In this document: positions 32,589-39,242 of the stretch, one piece after another | Layout of the letters: each line of letters begins with the position of its first letter | Numbering within the stretch: the first letter of the stretch is position 1 | DNA from: an uncultured Collinsella sp. | GTDB lineage: Bacteria > Actinomycetota > Coriobacteriia > Coriobacteriales > Coriobacteriaceae | Assembly (NCBI GenBank): GCA_902470835.1 | Contig: CABRHR010000005.1 | Span: 1-49,180, forward strand | Length of the DNA: 49,180 nt | Direction of reading: 5' to 3' | Notes under the pieces: generated by a model | What the model was told of the DNA's origin: nothing | The model's input: only the letters and a program-made list of their open reading frames with translations | Database searches by the model: none | Translations under genes and position numbers: made by a program

Positions 32589-33827
32589 ATGTACGAGAAC
32601 TATCGTATGCCGGGCGAGTTCGAGAAGCGCTCCAACGTCTATGTGACATGGCTTCCCGATTACATCCGTGCAGAGGGTTACGATAACCGTCAGCCCTGCG
32701 TTGACGTGATCAAGGCTCTGCTTGAGTATGGCGACGTTACGGTCAACCTCAATTGCGGCACCCCCGGCTCCTATGAGGAGGCTTGCTCGCGCCTGAAGGA
32801 GGAGGGGGTTGATCTCGATCGCATCGAGATCACGCAGTTCGAAGACTCCAACTTCTATGTCCGCGACAACGGTCCCAGCATCATGGTCGACGACAAGGGC
32901 CATTCTTATATGGTCAACCCCGCTTGGACATATTACGGCGTGTGGGACAAGAACTCCCCGGAGTGCCAGTCCGCACGTAAGGCAGCCGTTCACATGGCGG
33001 TTGCGCTCGGTTTCTTCGATATCGTCAATTCCGAAATGGTTTCGGAGGGCGGCGACCGCGAGTTTGACGGTCACGGCACTCTGATCGCCATCGAGGACAC
33101 GGAATGCCGCAAGCGTAATCCCGAGTTCACGAAAGAGGAAGTAGAGGCCGAGTATAAGCGCATCTACAACCTCAACAAGGTTATCTGGCTTCCGCAGCCT
33201 ATGCTCGAGGACGACGACTATCGACTGGGCATCCTCGACGAGAAGGAAGACGGAACTCCCATCTTTGGCATGAGCTTTGCGGCTCACATTGATGAGATGT
33301 GTCGCTTTATCACTCCGAACAAGATTCTTCTTGCCGAGGTGTCCGATGAAGAGGCAGCCTCGAGCAAGGCTGGCACAGAGTCTCGTCGCCGCATTGAGGC
33401 GGCCTACGAGATCCTGAGCAACGAAACGGACTGGGAGGACAAGCCCTTCGAGATCGTTCGTATGCCCACCGCCGAGCCGATTGAAGTCGTTATCGCCCCT
33501 GGCGATGAGGATTACGAGCTCTATAAGGGCTTCATCGACGAAATGGGCGGCAAGTTTATGGATGGCACTCCCTGGCCCGAGGGCCCCGTCCACTTCTACG
33601 CAGCAGCGAGCTACTGCAACTTCCTCATCTGTAATGGCGTCGTTCTTGGTCAGCGTTATTACCACGAGGGCATGAACGAAGTCGTGAAGGAGAAGGACGA
33701 GCAGGCCAAAGCCGTTCTTGAGAGCTGCTTCCCCGATCGCAAAGTCATCATGATTGACTCTCTCGCGCTTAACCTGTCCGGCGGCGGCGTGCACTGCTGG
33801 ACCAAGGACGTGGCAGCCAGCTGCTAG
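32589..33827 (+). CDS. Agmatine deiminase-family hydrolase
   Basis: A 412-residue member of the agmatine/peptidyl-arginine deiminase superfamily (PF04371-like). It should turn a guanidino group into a ureido group plus ammonia. Catalytic pieces seen: Asp93 in VRDNGPS, His233 and Asp235 in AAHIDEM, and the nucleophile Cys403 in GGGVHCWTKD. It keeps EGGDREFDGHGT where agmatine deiminases have EGGS..DGEGT. A C-terminal helix ends VAASC. It is longer than typical AguA (about 370). The next gene is a carbamoyltransferase, so the product is probably broken down to carbamoyl phosphate. Ribosome site AAGGA. Substrate is open: agmatine, or another guanidino compound. Confidence 0.85.
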   Translation: MYENYRMPGEFEKRSNVYVTWLPDYIRAEGYDNRQPCVDVIKALLEYGDVTVNLNCGTPGSYEEACSRLKEEGVDLDRIEITQFEDSNFYVRDNGPSIMVDDKGHSYMVNPAWTYYGVWDKNSPECQSARKAAVHMAVALGFFDIVNSEMVSEGGDREFDGHGTLIAIEDTECRKRNPEFTKEEVEAEYKRIYNLNKVIWLPQPMLEDDDYRLGILDEKEDGTPIFGMSFAAHIDEMCRFITPNKILLAEVSDEEAASSKAGTESRRRIEAAYEILSNETDWEDKPFEIVRMPTAEPIEVVIAPGDEDYELYKGFIDEMGGKFMDGTPWPEGPVHFYAAASYCNFLICNGVVLGQRYYHEGMNEVVKEKDEQAKAVLESCFPDRKVIMIDSLALNLSGGGVHCWTKDVAASC

Positions 33828-33874
33828 CGAGCCTTTGAGCCTGCACTGTCTGATTTAGGCGCCACATTTACTGC

Positions 33875-33906
33875 TCCCCGAGGGATATCCGTGTTTCCCT
33901 CGGGGA
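33875..33906 (+). repeat. Perfect hairpin between deiminase and carbamoyltransferase
   Basis: TCCCCGAGGGA (33875-33885) pairs exactly with 33896-33906 around a ten-base loop. There is no U-run, so it may tune or stabilise the mRNA between two cotranscribed genes. Confidence 0.7.
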
Positions 33907-33949
33907 CACATTCGACATTCATCTATCACTAAATGGAAAGGGAATAGAC

Positions 33950-35014
33950 ATGAACAACAGCCTTCGTGGTCGCGACTACATCAACATCCATGATCTCTCC
34001 TCCGAGGATTTCCGCTATCTCATCGATCTTGCCTGGAACCTTAAGGCTCAGAAGAAGTCTGGTGTCGACCAGCGCTACTTCCCCGGCAAAAACGTCCTCG
34101 CCAACTTTGAGTGGGGCTCGACCCGTACTCGTTGCGCATTCGAGACCTCCTGCAACGATTTGGGCATGGGCTTCACTTATCTGACCAACTCCCACATGGG
34201 TGACTGCGAGACCGTCAAGGATGCCATGCGCGTCTTTAACGGCATGTATGATCTCATCGTCTACCGCGCACAGAAGGACGAGCAGTTCCTCTATGACGTC
34301 GCCGACCTGGTTGACATCCCGGTCATCAATGCCCTTACTCTCGGCGATCACCCGACTCAGATGCTCGCTGACGCTCTTACGATGGAAGAGCAATGGGGCG
34401 GTCTGCGTACGAGCCGCGGCAAGAAGATGGCTTTCGTTGGCAACTGCGCCGGCGCCCCGGTGTGGTATGGCCGCCTGTGCGCTATGCTCGACATGGACTT
34501 CCTCGCCATCGGCCCCGACGACCTCCGTCATCAGATGTGCAAGGAAATGATCGAAGAGGTGGAGGCCTGCTACGCCAAGTACGCTCCCAATAGGACCTTT
34601 ACCATCACCTCTGACCTCGATGCCCTGGATGGCGTTGACGTTATCCTTACCGAGGAGTGGCGCTACATCAACCCCGAGTGCGGCGAAGAGGTCCTGGATC
34701 CCGACGACTACAACTCCTGGCTGGGCGATGCCGAGTCTCTGTACCCCTATCGCGTCACCAGCGAGCTGTGCAAGCGCACCAACAATCCCGACATCTTCTG
34801 CATGCATGAGCTTCCCTCTGTGCACAACGCGGATCACCGTGTTGGCAAGATGCTCCTCGACCAGTGCAAGAACGACCTTCATCGCGAGATCATCACCGAG
34901 GGTTTCGAGATTGCCGACGAGTGCTTTGAGGCCAACGCTTCGGTCATCTTCCGTGAGGCAGAGAACCGTCAGCACACCATCAAGGCCGTTATGTGTGCCC
35001 TTCTGGGTCTCTAG
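33950..35014 (+). CDS. Carbamoyltransferase, ornithine/putrescine-type fold, unknown acceptor
   Basis: A 354-residue aspartate/ornithine carbamoyltransferase-fold enzyme. The carbamoyl-phosphate site is intact: STRTR at 57-61, Arg106 in VYRAQ, HPTQ at 134-137, and the late Arg340 in REAENR. The acceptor site is unusual. Ornithine enzymes have DxxxSMG and HCLP; here the corresponding stretches are TEEWRYINPE (234-243) and HELP (286-289). Putrescine enzymes are also HCLP. The second substrate is therefore probably neither ornithine nor putrescine. It lies downstream of the deiminase, in the catabolic order. No carbamate kinase is in the window. Ribosome site GGAAAGGGAA. Confidence 0.82.
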   Translation: MNNSLRGRDYINIHDLSSEDFRYLIDLAWNLKAQKKSGVDQRYFPGKNVLANFEWGSTRTRCAFETSCNDLGMGFTYLTNSHMGDCETVKDAMRVFNGMYDLIVYRAQKDEQFLYDVADLVDIPVINALTLGDHPTQMLADALTMEEQWGGLRTSRGKKMAFVGNCAGAPVWYGRLCAMLDMDFLAIGPDDLRHQMCKEMIEEVEACYAKYAPNRTFTITSDLDALDGVDVILTEEWRYINPECGEEVLDPDDYNSWLGDAESLYPYRVTSELCKRTNNPDIFCMHELPSVHNADHRVGKMLLDQCKNDLHREIITEGFEIADECFEANASVIFREAENRQHTIKAVMCALLGL

Positions 35015-35025
35015 GAGTTGTATCA

Positions 35026-36291
35026 ATGGAAAATGCAAAGTTAAAGAGCAGCAAGGTCTACGCATGGGTTCTCGTAATCGCGCTTGGCCTCATGTCTGCT
35101 GGTACGACCGGATCCTATAGCGTAATCGCCGGCTCCTTCGTCGCGCCCGTGTGCGAGGAGTTCGGGTTTGACTATTCAATCTTCTCGTATTACTTCACCG
35201 CGACGCTCATCGGTCTTGCGGCGGCGCTTCCGTTTGTCGGAAAACTCATCCCCAAGGTTGTTGGCAAGGTTTGGCTCCCCGTCGTCGAGCTTATTCTGCT
35301 CGCCGCCGGCGCAGGCATGGCTTTCTACACCGAAGTTTGGATGTTCATCGCCGCTGGCGCCCTGATTGGCATTTGCTTCGCCTTCACCACCGGCGTCGCC
35401 ATGTCCGACGTTATCGACCAGTGGTTCAAAAAATCTGGTGGCCTGGCAATTGGTCTCGCTTGGGCAGTGAACTCGATTTACATGCTCATCATGAGCCCCG
35501 TCATCACCTCTGTCATCGAGGCCGCTGGCTGGAGGACTGGTTATCTGGTGCTCGCTGGCGTCTCCGCCGTGCTCATTCTCCCCGCTTCCGTCCTGATTAT
35601 TCGCTATAAGCCTCAGGACAAGGGCATGCTGCCCTATGGCTACGTCGAGGGCGAGCCGGACGCCGAGACCGAGGAGACGACCGAGGATAGCACGCGTGGC
35701 GTTAGCTATGCGCGCGCCATTAAGTCGCCTGCCTTCTTCTTCTGCATCGGCTTCCTCTGCCTCGTTCAGCTCACTTGCTGCATGAACCAGCTCTTCCCGA
35801 CGTATGCTTCCGAGGTTGGTTTTAGCCCCATGGTGGGCGGCTTCATGGTATCCGCTGCATCGCTCTTCGATCTGTTCCTCAATCCGATCGTCGGCACCAC
35901 TTGCGATAAGTTTGGCAGCACGAAGGCTATTCTGGGCTGGCTCGCTGTCTCCATCCTCTCCTTTGTCATGCTCATGATGAGCAGCAGCAACTCGACGCTC
36001 AGCATCCTCGCAGCAGGCGTGAACGACGTAATGTACGTCATCGCTGGCACTGCCCTGACCGTTTTGGTTATGGATGTCTTTGGCTCCCGCGATTTCGGTC
36101 GCATCTTCGCGCTGATCTGCTCCGTGGGCTATATCGTCGGCGCCTTTGGCATGCCCGTTATGATGAAGGTCTATGAGCTTGTCGGCTCCTTCCAGGGCGT
36201 CTTCATCTTCTGCATCGCATGCAACGTTATTATCGGCCTGTTCTTGCTGCTGGCAAAAAAGACTGGTAAGAATCTCTCCTGGGACGAATAG
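35026..36291 (+). CDS. MFS transporter, paralogue 2
   Basis: A 421-residue 12-helix carrier closely related to the MFS gene at 30368, with the same opening ALGLMSAGTTGSYSVIAGS and the same QLTCCMNQLFPTYASEVGF block. It starts 11 bases after the carbamoyltransferase stop with AGGAG upstream, so it belongs to the operon. The pair may divide uptake and exchange, or serve two related substrates. The terminator at 36342 ends the unit. Confidence 0.86.
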   Translation: MENAKLKSSKVYAWVLVIALGLMSAGTTGSYSVIAGSFVAPVCEEFGFDYSIFSYYFTATLIGLAAALPFVGKLIPKVVGKVWLPVVELILLAAGAGMAFYTEVWMFIAAGALIGICFAFTTGVAMSDVIDQWFKKSGGLAIGLAWAVNSIYMLIMSPVITSVIEAAGWRTGYLVLAGVSAVLILPASVLIIRYKPQDKGMLPYGYVEGEPDAETEETTEDSTRGVSYARAIKSPAFFFCIGFLCLVQLTCCMNQLFPTYASEVGFSPMVGGFMVSAASLFDLFLNPIVGTTCDKFGSTKAILGWLAVSILSFVMLMMSSSNSTLSILAAGVNDVMYVIAGTALTVLVMDVFGSRDFGRIFALICSVGYIVGAFGMPVMMKVYELVGSFQGVFIFCIACNVIIGLFLLLAKKTGKNLSWDE

Positions 36292-36341
36292 TTCGATTCG
36301 TCTTAGACATACGCTGTAGGGCTTAACCTGCAGCCGCTTTG

Positions 36342-36370
36342 GGGCATCGACTAACATCGGTGCCCTTTTT
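36342..36370 (+). terminator. Terminator of the deiminase operon
   Basis: GGGCATCGA (36342-36350) pairs with TCGGTGCCC (36357-36365), one wobble, then TTTTT. Confidence 0.85.
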
Positions 36371-36375
36371 CATCG

Positions 36376-36408
36376 AATGTGACAAAGGAGCAGCCACTTT
36401 GTCACATT
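36376..36408. repeat. GTGACAAAG palindrome, copy B
   Basis: AATGTGACAAAG (36376-36387) pairs perfectly with 36397-36408; loop GAGCAGCCA. Same family as copies A and C. Confidence 0.75.
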
Positions 36409-36423
36409 GAGTGGCATGTAAAT

Positions 36424-36606
36424 CGAGGTCTAATACTTTTCCGAGAAGTGAACGGCCATACTTGGACCTCCGAAGCATCGACATTTTTAGACGTCAAACC
36501 CGCAGGATTTGGCTGGCAAAACCGCAGGAAATTGCATCTCGAAAGTGCCGATGCTTCGGGGGCCCGTTTTCACTCGTTCACTTCTCGGGAAAAGTATTAG
36601 ACCTCG
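36424..36606. repeat. Long nested inverted repeat (MITE-like)
   Basis: The ends (36424-36454 and 36575-36606) are reverse complements over about 31 bases with one indel; they contain GGTCTAATACTTTTCC. An inner pair (CCGAAGCATCG at 36470-36480 and CGATGCTTCGG at 36549-36559) nests inside. The whole 183 bases could fold as one long stem. No coding potential is evident in it. Confidence 0.8.
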
Positions 36607-36690
36607 TTGTATGGGGTGCGGCTGGAGGGTGGTCATCGTTCAGTAGCTACCTCTTCCTTGTGAATCGCCTGAAGCGCAAGGCATAATGCA

Positions 36691-36720
36691 TGTGACAAAG
36701 GGACGGCCCCTTTGTTGTGT
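36691..36720. repeat. GTGACAAAGGG palindrome, copy C
   Basis: TGTGACAAAGGG pairs with CCCTTTGTTGTG through Watson-Crick pairs and G-U wobbles. It sits just before the dihydrouridine synthase gene. Confidence 0.65.
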
Positions 36721-36739
36721 TGATATGAGAGAAGAGTAG

Positions 36740-37693
36740 ATGATCCTTTCGCTGGCCCCCATGGAGGGGATTACCGGGCATGTGTTCCGTCGCGTGCATG
36801 CGGAGTGCTTCGGTGCGCTCGATTGCTATTACACGCCGTTTTTGCCGCCGCCGCGGGTGGGAAACCGCTTTGGCGGCAAGGCGTTTAAGGAGATCGATCC
36901 TGCCAATAACCAGGGGCTCAACGTGGTGCCTCAGCTGATGTCCAAGAACGCGGACGAGTTTGTGTGGGCGGCACAGGTGCTCGCCGACATGGGCTACCGC
37001 GAGGTCAATCTCAACCTGGGTTGCCCTTCGGGAACGGTTGTCGCCAAGGGCAAGGGCTCGGGTTTCTTGCGCAATCTCGACGAGCTCGAGGCGTTCTTAA
37101 GCGATGCGTGCGAGCGGTCGCCGTTGCCGGTGTCGGTAAAGACCAGGCTGGGGCTGGAGAATGACGACGAATACGAGCGCGTGCTCGATCTGTATTGCCG
37201 CATGCCGTTGGCAGAGCTCATTGTGCATCCGCGCGTGCAAAAGGACCGCTATACGGGTTCGCCGCGCAAAGAGTTTTATGGCGAGACGCTGGAGCGTGCG
37301 CCGTTCCCCGTAGCCTATAACGGTGACATTTTTGATCTTGAGGATATGGACGCGCTGGTGGAGGCCTATCCCGGCACGCGCCATGTGATGTTGGGGCGTG
37401 GCCTGCTCGCGAACCCCGCTCTGGCTCGCATGGTCAAGGGCGGCCCTGCTGCAACGGCTGCTGAGCTGCAGCGCTTCCACGACACGCTGTTTGCGGCATA
37501 TGCAGAAGAGATTGGCGGCAATGCGGTCTTCCGCATGAAGGAGTGGTGGTTCTACGCCAAGTGCGCTTTTGCTGATCCCGCTACCGTCCACAAGATCGTA
37601 CGCAAGACCAAAAAGGTCGACGAATACCGCGCTGCCGTCGAGCGCGTCTTTCGCGAACAGCCGCTTGCACCCATAGCTCGCTTCCACGGCTAA
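36740..37693 (+). CDS. tRNA-dihydrouridine synthase
   Basis: A 317-residue FMN enzyme that reduces uridine in the tRNA D-loop. Seen: APMEGITGHVFR at the start, NLNLGCPSG with catalytic Cys95, KTRLGLEN, then IVHPRVQKDRY and the phosphate-binding end VMLGRGLLANP. The C-terminal helical domain follows from about residue 250. Length is typical of Dus. Ribosome site AGAAGAG. No partner genes nearby. Confidence 0.93.
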   Translation: MILSLAPMEGITGHVFRRVHAECFGALDCYYTPFLPPPRVGNRFGGKAFKEIDPANNQGLNVVPQLMSKNADEFVWAAQVLADMGYREVNLNLGCPSGTVVAKGKGSGFLRNLDELEAFLSDACERSPLPVSVKTRLGLENDDEYERVLDLYCRMPLAELIVHPRVQKDRYTGSPRKEFYGETLERAPFPVAYNGDIFDLEDMDALVEAYPGTRHVMLGRGLLANPALARMVKGGPAATAAELQRFHDTLFAAYAEEIGGNAVFRMKEWWFYAKCAFADPATVHKIVRKTKKVDEYRAAVERVFREQPLAPIARFHG

Positions 37694-37695
37694 CT

Positions 37696-37749
37696 AGTCA
37701 TCGGGAGCGTTCTTTAACGACTGGTCATTTAAGGACGTCCCCAACGACT
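37696..37749. repeat. AGTCATCGGG / CCCAACGACT inverted repeat
   Basis: AGTCATCGGGAGCGTTCTTT and its imperfect complement flank a short centre. A half-copy (AGTCATCGGGGACGTTCTTA) recurs at 48966-48995, so it is a dispersed repeat. Confidence 0.65.
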
Positions 37750-37764
37750 ATGTAGCAAAAAGCT

Positions 37765-37817
37765 GTACACCAGCATCCAAAGATGTCGAAAAATGTCGAC
37801 TTTGGATGCTGGTGTAC
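37765..37817. repeat. GTACACCAGCATCCAAAG hairpin, copy 1
   Basis: An 18-base arm (37765-37782) pairs perfectly with 37800-37817 around a TCGA-rich loop. A near-identical copy with similar flanks lies at 38845-38897. Confidence 0.85.
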
Positions 37818-37844
37818 ATGTTTGGGTCCGACGGGGGAGCGGGC

Positions 37845-38111
37845 CTAGGCAATCAGTGCATCAAGTATAATGAGCTCTCTGAGCCGCTCCGTGCGTGTTT
37901 GCCCATGGCGTTTGGCTTTTTCGTCAAACGCCTCAAGAATCGATTCGCCCACACGTGCTGATATAACGACGCTCGGCTCATCGGAGATTGGTGGCCTTCC
38001 CAACTTGATGGTGCGACCTTTCGGCCACTCATCTTTTTCGTAGGCTTCCGCGGCTTTCTTCAACTCTCCGGGAGCAAACCCCATCATCTTTTCGAGCTGC
38101 TTAGCATCCAT
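37845..38111 (-). CDS. Orphan ribbon-helix-helix (CopG-like) antitoxin/regulator
   Basis: An 88-residue protein with a basic middle (WPKGRTIKLGRPPISDE) and a ribbon-helix-helix end (SVVISARVGESILEAFDEK, then HGQTRTERLRELI). Such proteins dimerise and bind DNA, often as antitoxins that repress their own promoter. A palindromic promoter lies upstream. No toxin-like gene is adjacent on either side, so it is an orphan or acts alone. AGGAGG precedes ATG 38111; the frame to 38186 has no ribosome site. Confidence 0.8.
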   Translation of the reverse strand: MDAKQLEKMMGFAPGELKKAAEAYEKDEWPKGRTIKLGRPPISDEPSVVISARVGESILEAFDEKAKRHGQTRTERLRELIILDALIA

Positions 38112-38161
38112 GGCGCCTCCTATCGATCGACATAATGTCGAGCGCCGGTTCTCGGATTCTC

Positions 38162-38194
38162 TTTTTGTATACAATTTTGTAGACAAAAATACAA
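38162..38194 (-). promoter_or_regulatory. Promoter and operator of the ribbon-helix-helix gene
   Basis: On the minus strand TTGTAT and TATACA are 17 bases apart (38194-38189 and 38171-38166). The spacer lies inside a near-perfect 28-base palindrome (38162-38189), TTTTTGTATACA against TGTAGACAAAAA, as expected for autoregulation. Confidence 0.75.
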
Positions 38195-38514
38195 GCAGTT
38201 CATCGGGCTAATTAGCTTGTTTTGACCCGCCTGTTCGATAGGAAATGAGCATTGACGGCTTCGCTACTCCTTTGCTTTTCAGCTTGGAATTTGGATGCTC
38301 ATTGAACTTCCGGAGGGGAGCGCTTTATTAAGTTATCGAGATTCTGGGCAGGAACTCTCACTGGTCTTCGGTAATGGGACCAGCTTAATTCGCGACACAG
38401 TGTGTCGCGAATGGGAGTAGTCGTTAGGTGTCCTTCAATGGCTACTCATATAAGAACGTCCAAGTGTCGGATTTTGTCATTTAGTGTCGTTCTCAGCGAC
38501 TATTCTGGAGGGTC
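38195..38514. other. Spacer rich in palindromes, no gene
   Basis: No coding sequence is supported. It holds the 23-base palindrome at 38389-38411 and a smaller hairpin (CTGGTC..GACCAG, 38361-38382). Confidence 0.5.
38389..38411. repeat. 23-base near-perfect palindrome
   Basis: TTCGCGACACA, centre G, TGTGTCGCGAA. Both arms of 11 bases are exact complements with only one central base, so it suits binding by a symmetric protein dimer better than an RNA hairpin. Confidence 0.85.
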
Positions 38515-38534
38515 GTGGTCAAAAAAGGGCAAAT

Positions 38535-38576
38535 ATGAGTACTGTTGCCATTATTGTTGCATTTATTTTGCTATAA
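38535..38576 (+). CDS. Possible tiny hydrophobic peptide
   Basis: A 13-codon frame, MSTVAIIVAFILL, with AAGGG five bases upstream and a terminator hairpin just after it. Short hydrophobic peptides of this kind occur in type I toxins, but there is no direct evidence of expression. Confidence 0.35.
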   Translation: MSTVAIIVAFILL

Positions 38577-38724
38577 ATAGCAGCTCCTGATGAGATTTGT
38601 TCCCATTAGGAGCTACTTTTATTGAACATATGAGGAGAAATAACGTCGTCTGCGGACGAGTGGAACGTTGAATAGTTCCTGAAGTGATCAAAATCGCTGC
38701 TACTAAACAGGTAGCAGTACTCAT
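38563..38724 (-). CDS. Possible small ORF opposite the tiny peptide
   Basis: A 53-codon frame beginning MSTATCLVAAILITSG, with the same 30-base leader as the plus-strand peptide. After the first 16 residues the sequence looks random (RSTRPQTT..). Only the start may be meaningful. It overlaps the other frame's 3' end. Confidence 0.25.
   Translation of the reverse strand: MSTATCLVAAILITSGTIQRSTRPQTTLFLLICSIKVAPNGNKSHQELLFIAK
38582..38620 (+). terminator. Terminator between the inverted small ORFs
   Basis: AGCTCCTGATG (38582-38592) pairs with CATTAGGAGCT (38604-38614), then ACTTTTATT. Confidence 0.7.
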
Positions 38725-38844
38725 ATTTGGCCTTTTTTGACCACAGCCCTCTCGGAAACCTTTCCAGAGGCGTCAAACAGCCATAATCCAAAGGTCGCCT
38801 CAAACAATTAGCCGGCTAAGAGCGTCCATGGCTACCCAAAAGTT

Positions 38845-38897
38845 GTACGCCAGCATCCAAAGATGTCGAAAATGGTCGACTTTGGATGCTGGTGTAC
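38845..38897. repeat. GTACGCCAGCATCCAAAG hairpin, copy 2
   Basis: Same element as 37765-37817 with one changed pair (G-U wobble). The sequence after it (ATGTTTGGGTC) is also shared. The copies flank the ribbon-helix-helix and small-ORF interval. Confidence 0.85.
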
Positions 38898-38945
38898 ATG
38901 TTTGGGTCGTATGGGGTGGGGCCTTGGACGGACGGGATGCGCGTG

Positions 38946-39191
38946 CTAGAGCAGGTTTTCCTGTACCCACGCGATGATGTCGCTCGACTCGTAGAGCGGC
39001 TTGCCGTCGATGAACAAGCAGGGAACCTGGCGTTTTCCGCCGACGGCGATGAGCGTCTGCTCGGCCTCGGTATCGGTCGAGATATTGCGCTCGGGGATGG
39101 TCACACCGTTATCGGCAAGGAATCGCTTGACTTTTATGCAATACGGGCAGCCGGTCATAACGTACAGAGTGAGGTCGTGATCAGTAGCCAT
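38946..39191 (-). CDS. Glutaredoxin
   Basis: An 81-residue glutaredoxin: LTLYVMTGCPYCIKVKRFL with the CPYC active site, QVPCLFIDGKPLYESSDII with the cis-Pro VP motif, and a final helix. It reduces disulfides in the cytoplasm. Start 39191 has GGAG four to five bases upstream. An unusual extra Cys follows cis-Pro (VPCLF). It runs toward the fused regulator's end and may be cotranscribed with it. Confidence 0.9.
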   Translation of the reverse strand: MATDHDLTLYVMTGCPYCIKVKRFLADNGVTIPERNISTDTEAEQTLIAVGGKRQVPCLFIDGKPLYESSDIIAWVQENLL

Positions 39192-39242
39192 GGGTCTCCA
39201 ATCTGTTGAGGTTTCGATTGAGATACCCAAAGCCGTCGCGGT

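Larger units (their letters stand above)
38515..38744. repeat. 30-base inverted pair carrying tiny-ORF starts
   Basis: Bases 38515-38544 and 38715-38744 are reverse complements with one mismatch. Each contains a ribosome site (AAAAGG) and the start of a small ORF (ATGAGTACTG). The two ORFs point at each other across a terminator. Confidence 0.75.

Noticed and set aside
33929..35065. A 378-codon minus-strand frame
   Set aside because: Antisense to the carbamoyltransferase, which has clear active-site motifs.
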